Origin: Helicobacteraceae bacterium | GTDB taxonomy: Bacteria; Campylobacterota; Campylobacteria; Campylobacterales; Sulfurimonadaceae | Length of the DNA: 6,064 nucleotides | Assembly (NCBI GenBank): GCA_027081565.1 | Contig: JALWKG010000095.1 | Coordinates: 1-6,064, forward strand | Direction of reading: 5' to 3' | The notes under the pieces: generated by a model | What the model was told of the DNA's origin: nothing | Databases searched by the model: none | The model's input: the letters and a program-made list of their open reading frames with translations, nothing else | Translations under genes and position numbers: made by a program | Shown: positions 1 to 5,470 of the stretch, piece by piece | How positions within the stretch are numbered: position 1 is the stretch's first letter | Layout of the letters: each line of letters begins with the position of its first letter

Positions 1-8
1 TAGAGACC

Positions 9-653
9 TTAGCTCTCTAAACTACTTATAGGCTGAAACAGGCAGTGCTCTGGATCATAGTAATCTATGTTCCCATTTTCAATGTCATAGTACCAACCAT
101 GGATATTGATCTCTCCTGTTTTGACACGACGTTGCACAGAAGGATAGGTCAAGAGGTTCTCTAACTGAGTAATAATAGAGAACTGCTCAGTCAAGCGAAG
201 GAGTCTCTCTTTATCAGCATCTGCGCCAATAGCTTTTATGGCCAACTCTTTAGCCGGTTCACCTAACTTCAGCCAATGCTTGGTATGGATGAGTTCAGGA
301 TCATCTACGGTCTCAAACAGCGCTTTACAGGCACCACAATGGGTATGTCCACAGATAATGATCTCTTCAACTTCTAACACACTCACCGCATACTCTATAG
401 CTGAAGCGGTCGAATGGTAATCTACACTGGGACTGTAAGGGGCGACAAAGTTACCAACATTACGAATAACAAACATGTCGCCAGGGTTAGTCTGCATCAT
501 CAGGTCAGGGATAACCCGGGAGTCTGAACAACCGATGTACAATGATTTTGGGTTTTGTCCCTCTTTGGCCAAACGAACTAACTCTGTCTCATTTTTTTTA
601 AAATAACTCTCTTGAAAAAGCGCATTGCCTTTGATCAGTGTCTCTGCTGCCAT
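9..653 (-). CDS. beta-class carbonic anhydrase (cytoplasmic)
   Basis: Zinc enzyme for reversible CO2 hydration to bicarbonate; 214 aa, a normal length for bacterial beta-CAs. The complete zinc site is visible: Cys42, Asp44 and Arg46 in the CSDSR motif (Asp-Arg being the catalytic dyad), then His103 and Cys106 in HTHCGAC. The C-terminal 'IHGWYYDI' stretch (184-191) is also typical. There is no signal peptide or membrane segment, so it should act in the cytoplasm, supplying bicarbonate to carboxylases or trapping CO2. The ATG is preceded by AGAGG with 6 nt spacing, which supports this start. It lies downstream of an alpha-class CA on the same strand, 154 nt away, separated by a hairpin and a likely promoter of its own. 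Family assignment is very secure. It resembles proteins named Can/CynT, but no cyanate genes are nearby, so I leave the symbol blank. Confidence 0.96.
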   Translation of the reverse strand: MAAETLIKGNALFQESYFKKNETELVRLAKEGQNPKSLYIGCSDSRVIPDLMMQTNPGDMFVIRNVGNFVAPYSPSVDYHSTASAIEYAVSVLEVEEIIICGHTHCGACKALFETVDDPELIHTKHWLKLGEPAKELAIKAIGADADKERLLRLTEQFSIITQLENLLTYPSVQRRVKTGEINIHGWYYDIENGNIDYYDPEHCLFQPISSLES

Positions 654-672
654 AATATACCTCTAAACATAA

Positions 673-693
673 TGAGATGGTTTTCTAATCTCA
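673..693. promoter_or_regulatory. dyad in beta-CA leader, operator or hairpin candidate
   Basis: TGAGAT and ATCTCA form a perfect 6-bp inverted repeat with a 9-nt centre. It sits at or just after the predicted transcription start of the beta-CA gene, about 20 nt before its start codon. It could be a repressor site or a small leader hairpin. A 6-bp dyad can easily arise by chance, so support is weak. Confidence 0.25.
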
Positions 694-699
694 AAGATG

Positions 700-705
700 A
701 GTATA
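700..705 (-). promoter_or_regulatory. -10 box of putative beta-CA promoter
   Basis: Read on the minus strand this is TATACT, a five-of-six match to the sigma-70 -10 consensus, lying 46 nt before the beta-CA start codon. There is no convincing -35 at 17 bp, but the upstream DNA is strongly A/T-rich with T-runs, as in Campylobacterota housekeeping promoters. It would let the beta-CA be transcribed independently of the porin/alpha-CA unit. Confidence 0.45.
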
Positions 706-774
706 GCTTATTTGTTTTAACAGTGATAAAAAAATGATGTTTAAAAAGTAGATAGAGAAAAGAAGTGGGTAAAG

Positions 775-797
775 CTAGAGCAGTAAGTCTGCTCTAG
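775..797 (-). terminator. hairpin after alpha-CA, terminator or attenuator
   Basis: CTAGAGCAG and CTGCTCTAG form a perfect 9-bp stem around a 5-nt loop, starting 10 nt after the alpha-CA stop codon on the minus strand. The sequence after it (CTTTACCC, then CTTCTTTTCTC) is pyrimidine-rich but has no proper U-run. It may therefore be a leaky intrinsic terminator or an mRNA-end stabiliser between the two carbonic anhydrase genes. Confidence 0.6.
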
Positions 798-807
798 TAA
801 GGTGTTC

Positions 808-1590
808 TTAGTTAGACTCTACGTGACGATCATACAGTTCTTGAACAGGACGTTCGTTGTCTACGTAGTACTTTCTAAAGGCTTCGATCTGCTCTTTAGA
901 AGCTTCTACCGGCTCTTTCAGAAGGTACCACTGAACGTTTTCTGAACATGGTGGTGTTGTCAATGAACCGATGTAGTGGTAGTAGTGTGCTGTATCTTTT
1001 GGAAGAAGATCCTGTGGATCTACTTCGATCTCACCACCAACATTATTAATGACTTTGTCCAAGATAGGATCAGCCTTCCCCTCTTTAAAGAAAACAGCAA
1101 CAACTGCAAGTTGTTTTGTCTTTGGGTTTTGATGTACCATATGTACCACCATATCGTAACGTTTACCATCTACTGTATGCTCACTTTTACCATGAAAGTG
1201 AAACTGAAGAAGCTTAAACTTTTCACCATGAAGTGTGATCTCACCACCTGTTTTAGGTGTAACTTTAATAGAGTGACCGTTATCGATTACAGATGCGCTA
1301 GTGTGAACATCTTCATGCATACTAAGGTCGTACTGGTGGTTCATCTCTACAGATTTACCAGGAATAATGTTGATCGGTGACTGTGTATGACCTGTTCCAC
1401 AGGTTTTAGAGAACTCATCCCAATGTGCAGGACCATTCTCTTCATAGTTCCAGTGCTTTTCGTGGTGCGCTGCTTCTGCATGCTCTGCTGGTGCTATTGC
1501 TTTTTTCGGTGCTGGTGCCTCTGCTTCGCTACCGCCACATCCTGTCATTAGAAGTGCTGCCGCACTCATTGCTAAAATTGTTTTTTTCAT
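808..1590 (-). CDS. cah: alpha-class carbonic anhydrase, lipoprotein
   Basis: Zinc enzyme for CO2/bicarbonate interconversion outside the cytoplasm; 260 aa from the chosen ATG. Residues 1-18 are a lipoprotein signal ending in LMTGC (lipidated Cys18). Gly at +2 would favour the outer membrane by the E. coli sorting rule. An Ala/Pro/His-rich linker (about 19-46) follows. The catalytic domain shows QSPINI (70-75), zinc ligands His131 and His133 in QFHFH and His150, the gate pair Glu137/Thr211, the NGH proton-shuttle His106, and SLTTPPC (209-215). Cys64 and Cys215 are placed for the usual bacterial disulfide. Oddity: the Glu normally two residues before the third zinc His is Val148. This start fits the signal peptide and has AAAGGG 7 nt upstream; a longer frame from 1626 would overlap the porin gene and bury the signal. 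It lies 16 nt after the porin stop, so the two are probably cotranscribed. Confidence 0.95.
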   Translation of the reverse strand: MKKTILAMSAAALLMTGCGGSEAEAPAPKKAIAPAEHAEAAHHEKHWNYEENGPAHWDEFSKTCGTGHTQSPINIIPGKSVEMNHQYDLSMHEDVHTSASVIDNGHSIKVTPKTGGEITLHGEKFKLLQFHFHGKSEHTVDGKRYDMVVHMVHQNPKTKQLAVVAVFFKEGKADPILDKVINNVGGEIEVDPQDLLPKDTAHYYHYIGSLTTPPCSENVQWYLLKEPVEASKEQIEAFRKYYVDNERPVQELYDRHVESN

Positions 1591-1597
1591 TGTTATT

Positions 1598-1603
1598 CCC
1601 TTT
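1598..1603 (-). promoter_or_regulatory. ribosome binding site deciding the alpha-CA start
   Basis: Minus-strand AAAGGG, 7 nt before the ATG at 1588-1590. It falls in the 16-nt gap after the porin stop codon. It supports the 260-aa lipoprotein form over the frame opening at 1626. Confidence 0.75.
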
Positions 1604-1606
1604 GAA

Positions 1607-3022
1607 TTAAAATTTCCAGTTCGCAATAACGCGATACTGTGTTAGTGTGTCGATCTGTGCGATCGAAGCACCAGTCTCACCTGCTTTGACATCTGTGTCA
1701 GCGGCTGTGTTGCCTGCATTGTTATCTACCCAAATACCTTTAAGTACCAGAGAAAAATCACTAACGCTATAACCTAAGACCAGGTTAATGTCTTGTTGTG
1801 CATCAATAAAGTTGTTGTTATCATAATACGCATAAGATAAAACCGACTTAAAACCTTTAACACCTGTAAAGTCATACTTCTGAGTGTAACCAGCTTTAAT
1901 ACCAGAGGTACCTGCAATATAACCACCACTACTCGTCATACCTTGACCATAGTTAGAAGTAAAGAGGTCATTTGAAGTAATCATGTCAGTAAAAAGTGGC
2001 GTACCATCCCATGGAAGGGTTAATGAGTTATGTTCGTTGTCTCTTGAACCTAACACGTTGGTATAAGCCAGTAAAAATGAGCTGTCGGCATAAGTAGCAC
2101 CGGCTTTTAGACCAAAGAAACGTGCATTAATATCTGCAGTTGCAGTCGTATCTGTTCCATCAGCAAGCTTGGTATTAAAGGTCGCAGACTGAGCATAACC
2201 AATACCATGCTGGTGCATCCCCTGAATCCCTGCGAACCAGGTAAAATCATCGTTCACCTGATGCTTATGTGTTGCATCGAAGTACATCGAATTTACGAAG
2301 TCCTGTGTAAAGTAGTTGTAGAGGCGTACCGTATGATGGGCATCACGCCACTCCATATAGGCAGGAATAACACTACCACTGTCAGAACCGGTAATAGCTA
2401 TTGCTTGGTCACCTAAAGCATGTTTGACCATATTGTGGAACTCGCTGGAAGTACGCTGTTTGAACTTGTCAAGGTAACCAGCACCCAGTTTCAGACCATT
2501 TTCAAAGCTATAAGAGACATCACCACCTTCGATAGAAGAAGGGATCATACGAACCTCTTTTGGGTTGACCAAAGGAGTTTTTTCAATACGACGACCATAC
2601 CAAGCATCTAGACCTTGGAATTGATAATCTAAATATGCTTCACCGAGGACAGAAAATCCCTTTTGAGCTACGGGGTCACCAGGGCTCAAGCCAATCTGAA
2701 CGGCATTGTCGCGACCAATGATCGAGGTGTCAACATTATCAGGTAAGCCAAAGGGGTTGGTAGTCATAAAGGTCGCACCCATTGTAAAACCATAAAGTTT
2801 TGCTGTTGTATAACCCAATTGACCACCAACAGCGTGGGCATATGCACTAGAGTCAAGACTAGTTGCGCTGTTCTCTTTTTGTGTCTCAATAAAGTAGTAC
2901 TTGATATTACCGTGGGCTTTACCCTCAGCAAACCAGTCTACTGGATTGTCAACATCTGTTGTTGCAGCAGTAGCACTCATTGCGATCAATGATGATACTA
3001 ATGCCATTGTGATCTTTTTCAA
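1607..3022 (-). CDS. OprD-family outer-membrane porin (Campylobacterota type)
   Basis: Predicted beta-barrel channel of the outer membrane; 471 aa. A Sec signal peptide (MKK, hydrophobic 6-16, cleavage likely after Ala19 in A-T-A) is followed by many short alternating strands and Gly/Asn/Asp-rich loops. The chain ends in ...YRVIANWKF, and the C-terminal Phe is the usual recognition signal for BAM-dependent insertion. The segment GRRIEKTP...RMIPSSIEGGD (143-168) matches the pattern of OprD-like porins from Campylobacterota. The start is TTG, chosen because AAAGGAG lies 7 nt upstream; the in-frame ATG at 3005-3007 would be too far from it and would cut the signal peptide. It is the first gene of a probable operon with the alpha-CA. 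Substrate cannot be read from sequence: OprD relatives pass amino acids, organic acids or small anions. The partner gene makes bicarbonate or CO2 handling an attractive inference. Confidence 0.88.
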   Translation of the reverse strand: MKKITMALVSSLIAMSATAATTDVDNPVDWFAEGKAHGNIKYYFIETQKENSATSLDSSAYAHAVGGQLGYTTAKLYGFTMGATFMTTNPFGLPDNVDTSIIGRDNAVQIGLSPGDPVAQKGFSVLGEAYLDYQFQGLDAWYGRRIEKTPLVNPKEVRMIPSSIEGGDVSYSFENGLKLGAGYLDKFKQRTSSEFHNMVKHALGDQAIAITGSDSGSVIPAYMEWRDAHHTVRLYNYFTQDFVNSMYFDATHKHQVNDDFTWFAGIQGMHQHGIGYAQSATFNTKLADGTDTTATADINARFFGLKAGATYADSSFLLAYTNVLGSRDNEHNSLTLPWDGTPLFTDMITSNDLFTSNYGQGMTSSGGYIAGTSGIKAGYTQKYDFTGVKGFKSVLSYAYYDNNNFIDAQQDINLVLGYSVSDFSLVLKGIWVDNNAGNTAADTDVKAGETGASIAQIDTLTQYRVIANWKF

Positions 3023-3036
3023 GTCACTACTCCTTT
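3020..3036 (-). promoter_or_regulatory. ribosome binding site and TTG start of the porin
   Basis: Minus-strand AAAGGAG (3030-3036), then 7 nt, then TTG AAA AAG. The strong Shine-Dalgarno sequence and the MKK signal-peptide start in this frame make TTG the best initiation codon. Confidence 0.8.
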
Positions 3037-3041
3037 TTTGT

Positions 3042-3055
3042 CTTGTTGAGACAAG
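3042..3055 (-). promoter_or_regulatory. hairpin next to the porin ribosome binding site
   Basis: CTTGT/ACAAG form a 5-bp stem with a 4-nt loop, ending 5 nt before the Shine-Dalgarno of the porin mRNA. The loop and one arm (3044-3051) are also complementary over 8 nt to 3092-3099 further up the leader, so two exclusive foldings are possible. This may affect translation or mRNA stability, but the structure is short. Confidence 0.35.
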
Positions 3056-3139
3056 TATTCATTTTTACTTTCAGAGCAGTTCAGAAAAATCTCTCAACAT
3101 GTAGAGACTTTGGTGAAGGGCAGTAAAAGTTGAAATAAA

Positions 3140-3168
3140 ATTTTAGCAGATAAAAAGTGAAAACTGAA
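3140..3168 (-). promoter_or_regulatory. putative promoter of porin/alpha-CA operon
   Basis: On the minus strand TAAAAT (3140-3145) is preceded directly by TGC, giving an extended -10 (TGnTAAAAT). TTCAGT (3163-3168) stands 17 bp upstream as a weak -35, with a T-rich spacer. Transcription would start near 3133, giving a leader of about 110 nt. Confidence 0.5.
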
Positions 3169-3233
3169 TTAAATATAAGAGGATGAAATGTTCAATAAAA
3201 CTTAATGTATAAAGAAGAAATAGGAAAAGAGAG

Positions 3234-3257
3234 TTACAACACCCGAAGGCATTGTAA
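3234..3257 (-). terminator. rplM-rpsI terminator with UUCG tetraloop
   Basis: In minus-strand RNA, UUACAAUGCC and GGUGUUGUAA form a 10-bp stem closed by a C(UUCG)G tetraloop, beginning 14 nt after the rpsI stop. Two G-U pairs are allowed only on this strand; the plus strand would have C/A mismatches, which fixes the orientation. The following sequence (CTCTCTTTTCC) is U-rich but interrupted. Confidence 0.7.
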
Positions 3258-3270
3258 AAAAGTGTAACGA

Positions 3271-3660
3271 TTAACGCTTAGAGAACTGAGGTGAACGACG
3301 TGCTTTACGCTTACCTGGTTTCTTACGCTCGACAACACGTGAATCACGAGTCATCATGCCTTCTGGCTTAAGAGTAGCACGAAGTGAATCGTCCATCTTT
3401 ACCAAACAGCGAGAGATACCGTGACGAAGTGCGTCTGCTTGACCACCGAAACCACCACCAAGAGTAGTTGCTACGATGTCAACAGATGTGTCTTGTTTAC
3501 AAAGAACCAATGGCTGTTTAACACGAAGCTTTTTAGCTTCAAGACCACCCAACCATGCGTCTAGTGAAAGACCGTTGATTGTCATTTGACCTGTACCTGG
3601 AGTTAACCATACTTTTGCGATAGACGCTTTACGACGTCCTGTTGCGTAGATTTTTGCCAT
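3271..3660 (-). CDS. rpsI: 30S ribosomal protein S9 (uS9)
   Basis: Small-subunit protein of the 30S head; its basic C-terminal tail, here ending ...QFSKR, reaches toward the P-site tRNA anticodon stem. The 129-aa length is normal. Visible family features are the N-terminal 'ATGRRKASIAKVW' (6-18), the signature GGGFGGQADALRHGISRCL (68-86), and the Lys/Arg-rich end from about 112. It starts 10 nt after the rplM stop, with AAGGAT partly overlapping that stop codon as ribosome binding site, so the two genes are translated from one mRNA. The uL13-uS9 pair is conserved across bacteria. Nothing unusual is seen. Confidence 0.98.
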   Translation of the reverse strand: MAKIYATGRRKASIAKVWLTPGTGQMTINGLSLDAWLGGLEAKKLRVKQPLVLCKQDTSVDIVATTLGGGFGGQADALRHGISRCLVKMDDSLRATLKPEGMMTRDSRVVERKKPGKRKARRSPQFSKR

Positions 3661-3670
3661 CTATCAATCC

Positions 3671-4093
3671 TTACTTAGCGATCTGCGCTGTGTGAGGATG
3701 CTCAGCACCAGCGTAAATCTTTAATTTTTTCAACATTGCACGGCCAAGCTTCGTTTTTGGAAGCATACCGCGTGTTGCAAGTCTAAACAGTTTCTCAGGG
3801 TTGTTCTCAAGAAGGTCTGTCATTTTAACACTCTTAGTAGAACCGAAGTAACCACTATGAGAGAAATACTCTTTGTTTGCTAGTTTGCCAGCACCGTTGA
3901 ACTTTGCTTTAGAAGCGTTGATGATAACTACATAGTCACCACAGTCAAGGTTTGGAGTAAAGTACGGCTTGTTTTTACCACGAAGGTGTGTTGCAACCTC
4001 AGTAATTAAACGACCGAAAGTCTTACCTTCAGCGTCGATCAAGATCCAGTCTTGTTTGATCTGCTCAGGTGTTGCAATTTTTGTAAATTTCAT
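3671..4093 (-). CDS. rplM: 50S ribosomal protein L13 (uL13)
   Basis: Early-assembly protein of the large ribosomal subunit, binding 23S rRNA. It is 140 aa from the chosen start, close to the usual 140-145. Recognisable parts are the N-terminal DWILIDAEGKTFGRL (15-29), 'GDYVVIINA' (52-60), and the family signature RGMLPKTKLGRAMLKKLKIY (108-127) followed by AGAEHPH. The ATG at 4091-4093 is preceded by AAAGGG with 6 nt spacing. An upstream in-frame ATG (4106-4108) would add only five residues (MKGCN) and place this Shine-Dalgarno inside the gene, so it is rejected. First gene of the rplM-rpsI operon, divergent from the solute-binding protein gene. Confidence 0.97.
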   Translation of the reverse strand: MKFTKIATPEQIKQDWILIDAEGKTFGRLITEVATHLRGKNKPYFTPNLDCGDYVVIINASKAKFNGAGKLANKEYFSHSGYFGSTKSVKMTDLLENNPEKLFRLATRGMLPKTKLGRAMLKKLKIYAGAEHPHTAQIAK

Positions 4094-4125
4094 ATTGCAC
4101 CCTTTCATTATTTTTTGGTAGCGGA

Positions 4126-4131
4126 AGTATA
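4126..4131 (-). promoter_or_regulatory. -10 box of putative rplM promoter
   Basis: Minus-strand TATACT lies 32 nt before the rplM start codon and would give a leader of about 25 nt. No good -35 is seen at 16-18 bp. The AT-rich palindromes at 4141-4163 occupy the place of the -35 region. Confidence 0.4.
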
Positions 4132-4140
4132 GGGGAATAA

Positions 4141-4163
4141 ACTTAAGTGGTACTTAATTTAAG
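4141..4163. repeat. tandem AT-rich palindromes upstream of rplM
   Basis: ACTTAAGT (4141-4148) is a perfect 8-bp palindrome. CTTAATTTAAG (4153-4163) is a second perfect inverted repeat centred on 4158. ACTTAA repeats directly with an 11-bp period (4141-4146, 4152-4157), about one helical turn. This layout is compatible with two adjacent sites for a dimeric regulator just upstream of the rplM -10. In AT-rich intergenic DNA it may also be chance. Confidence 0.3.
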
Positions 4164-4247
4164 GTTTTCATAAGACTATTGTCTCTTTTCAACTGCTTTG
4201 TAGTTTTATAGTCGATATCACTTATACAGTGGCTTATTGATAATCGC

Positions 4248-4274
4248 TTACATTAGCAAAAAAGGTGTTATGAT
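4248..4274 (+). promoter_or_regulatory. promoter of the solute-binding protein gene
   Basis: TATGAT (4269-4274) preceded by TGT forms a good extended -10. TTACAT (4248-4253), 15 bp upstream, is a weak -35, with an A-rich stretch between. Transcription should begin near 4281, giving a leader of about 20 nt. Confidence 0.6.
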
Positions 4275-4301
4275 ACGCGAAACTTTTCACAAGGAAACAC
4301 A

Positions 4302-5099
4302 ATGACTCTATCTAAAGGTATCTTTGCTGCACTTGTTGCACTGACATTGATCTTTTCAGGCTGTGGTGGCGCGACTCCGGCACCTGTATCTACTATCGCT
4401 AAAGTACAAGAGAAAGGGGCACTCGTTCTTGGTACTTCAGGAAACATGACACCAATGACACGCCAACTCGAAAATGGTGACGTTGTTGGTCTGGACATCG
4501 ACTTGGCAAGAGTTATGGCTGATGCACTTAAAGTAAAGCTTGTCATCAAAGTTATGCCTCTTAATGAACTCGAAGGTGCTGTAGCCAACGGAACCGTTGA
4601 TGTGGTACTCTCAAACTACACTATGACACTTGATCGTAATACTAAAGTGGCTTTTGTCGGTCCTTACTTGACTTCCGGAAAATGTCTTATTACTAAGATC
4701 CCTGATCTTGCAAACGCCAAAAAATCTGAACTGACAGACAAGCAGAGTAACCTTGTAGTCATCAAAGGTTCAACAAGTGAGGCATTTGCCAAAGCACTTA
4801 TGAAAAAAGCAACAATTCTTCCATCTCAGTCACAAGAGACCGCTATTGAGATGGTACGTACAGGTAAAGCAGATGCCATGTTAACAGACTTCCCTATCTG
4901 TCAAGCCACTGTTGTCAACAACCCTGATGACCAGTTCATCTCTATCTTCTCTCGTTTGACTTATGAGCCTATTGGTATCGCAATGAATGCTAATGACACA
5001 CACTTTATCAACTGGACTCAGAACTTCCTTGACCGTATGGAAAAGACAGGTTACCTTACAGCACTTGGAGAAAAATGGCTCTCTATCCCTGCTCAGTAA
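4302..5099 (+). CDS. family 3 solute-binding lipoprotein (amino-acid ABC type)
   Basis: Periplasmic ligand-binding protein of bacterial extracellular solute-binding family 3, which normally delivers polar amino acids to an ABC permease. 265 aa; ATG with AAGGA 6 nt upstream. Residues 1-21 are a lipoprotein signal ending IFSGC (lipid Cys21), so the protein is membrane-anchored. The mature part has the usual two-lobe order: VLGTSGNMTPM (42-52), GLDIDLARVMADAL (63-76), NGTVDVVLSNYTMTLDR (96-112), GPY (120-122), KGSTSE (155-160), GKADAMLTD (188-196) and a C-terminal GEKWL (256-260). Arg112 and Asp196 stand where the family binds the ligand carboxylate and amino groups, so an amino-acid-like ligand is plausible; which one is not readable. 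No permease or ATPase gene adjoins it. A promoter before it and a terminator after it make it a single-gene unit. It could serve a transporter elsewhere or a sensory role. Confidence 0.9.
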   Translation: MTLSKGIFAALVALTLIFSGCGGATPAPVSTIAKVQEKGALVLGTSGNMTPMTRQLENGDVVGLDIDLARVMADALKVKLVIKVMPLNELEGAVANGTVDVVLSNYTMTLDRNTKVAFVGPYLTSGKCLITKIPDLANAKKSELTDKQSNLVVIKGSTSEAFAKALMKKATILPSQSQETAIEMVRTGKADAMLTDFPICQATVVNNPDDQFISIFSRLTYEPIGIAMNANDTHFINWTQNFLDRMEKTGYLTALGEKWLSIPAQ

Positions 5100-5114
5100 G
5101 CAGTTAACTTTTCA

Positions 5115-5138
5115 CTATGAGGCATAAACGTCTCATAG
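5115..5138 (+). terminator. intrinsic terminator of the solute-binding protein gene
   Basis: CTATGAGGC pairs with GTCTCATAG (9 bp including one G-U) around a 6-nt loop, 15 nt after the stop codon. It is followed by CTTCTTTTC. The G-U pair (5122 with 5131) forms only on the plus strand. Confidence 0.7.
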
Positions 5139-5470
5139 CTTCTTTTCAACTTCCTTTTACATCATCTACAACTAATCATTTTCAAAATAATTTACCAACG
5201 CAAATAGACCTCTAAGCATTTTGTTTATCATGTATGCAGTGCTACTGTATTTAAGCACGCTATCACTGTTGGACATACAGATAATCTACACGTTAAAGTT
5301 TTCAATTCGTGAGTTTCTGCCTGCGCAGGAGTGACATATATATCTCTTTTAAAATGTATTACAAGGCAGGTCAAAGATTCTTAGAATATAAGAGTGCTCA
5401 ACCAAACCTATATGTACGAGTGTTGATTTGAAATAGATTATGCTGAGTTATATTGAAGGAGAAGAGAGAA
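5139..5470. other. non-coding stretch between two convergent genes
   Basis: Between the terminator of the solute-binding protein gene and the hairpin after the M16 gene I see no supported gene. Two short plus-strand frames (5230-5334, 34 codons; 5354-5431, 25 codons) lack ribosome binding sites and recognisable sequence. The most structured part is the GC-rich palindrome at 5310-5336, listed separately; the rest is AT-rich. No tRNA, small-RNA signature or clear gene remnant was recognised. Confidence 0.6.
5310..5336. repeat. REP-like palindrome, possibly a degenerate dispersed repeat
   Basis: The core CCTGCGCAGG (5320-5329) is a perfect 10-bp palindrome and much more GC-rich than its surroundings. 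With its flanks, the minus strand reads TGTCACTCCTGCGCAGGCAG and then AAACTCA. This resembles the 'GTCATTCCTGCG...GCAGGAATC' style of short interspersed repeats found in many proteobacterial genomes. An alternative stem TTCTG/CAGGA also exists. Only one copy is present here, so repeat status is an inference from style. Confidence 0.4.

Noticed and set aside
976..1380. 134-codon open frame on the plus strand opposite the alpha-CA gene
   Set aside because: It is antisense to a gene with a full set of alpha-CA catalytic residues, its Cys/His-rich composition mirrors that gene, and it has no recognisable family.
1588..1626. Longer alpha-CA start giving 12 extra residues
   Set aside because: It would overlap the porin end by 20 nt, lacks a good ribosome binding site, and places polar residues before a clear lipoprotein signal peptide.
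4174..4213. GACTAT...ATAGTC inverted repeat in the rplM/solute-binding gene spacer
   Set aside because: Only 6 bp with a 28-nt spacer; expected by chance in AT-rich DNA and not placed at a predicted promoter.
4268..4588. 106-codon open frame on the minus strand opposite the start of the solute-binding protein gene
   Set aside because: It is a shadow of the secure plus-strand gene, Ser/Thr/Pro-rich, without a recognisable domain, and it covers that gene's promoter and signal peptide.
5230..5334. 34-codon plus-strand frame with a hydrophobic start (MYAVLLYLSTLSLLD)
   Set aside because: No Shine-Dalgarno sequence, no recognisable family, and its end is made by the palindromic element. A tiny membrane peptide cannot be excluded but is unsupported.
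5354..5431. 25-codon plus-strand frame (MYYKAGQRFLEYKSAQPNLY...)
   Set aside because: The composition looks protein-like, but there is no ribosome binding site and nothing recognisable; it is too short to distinguish from chance.
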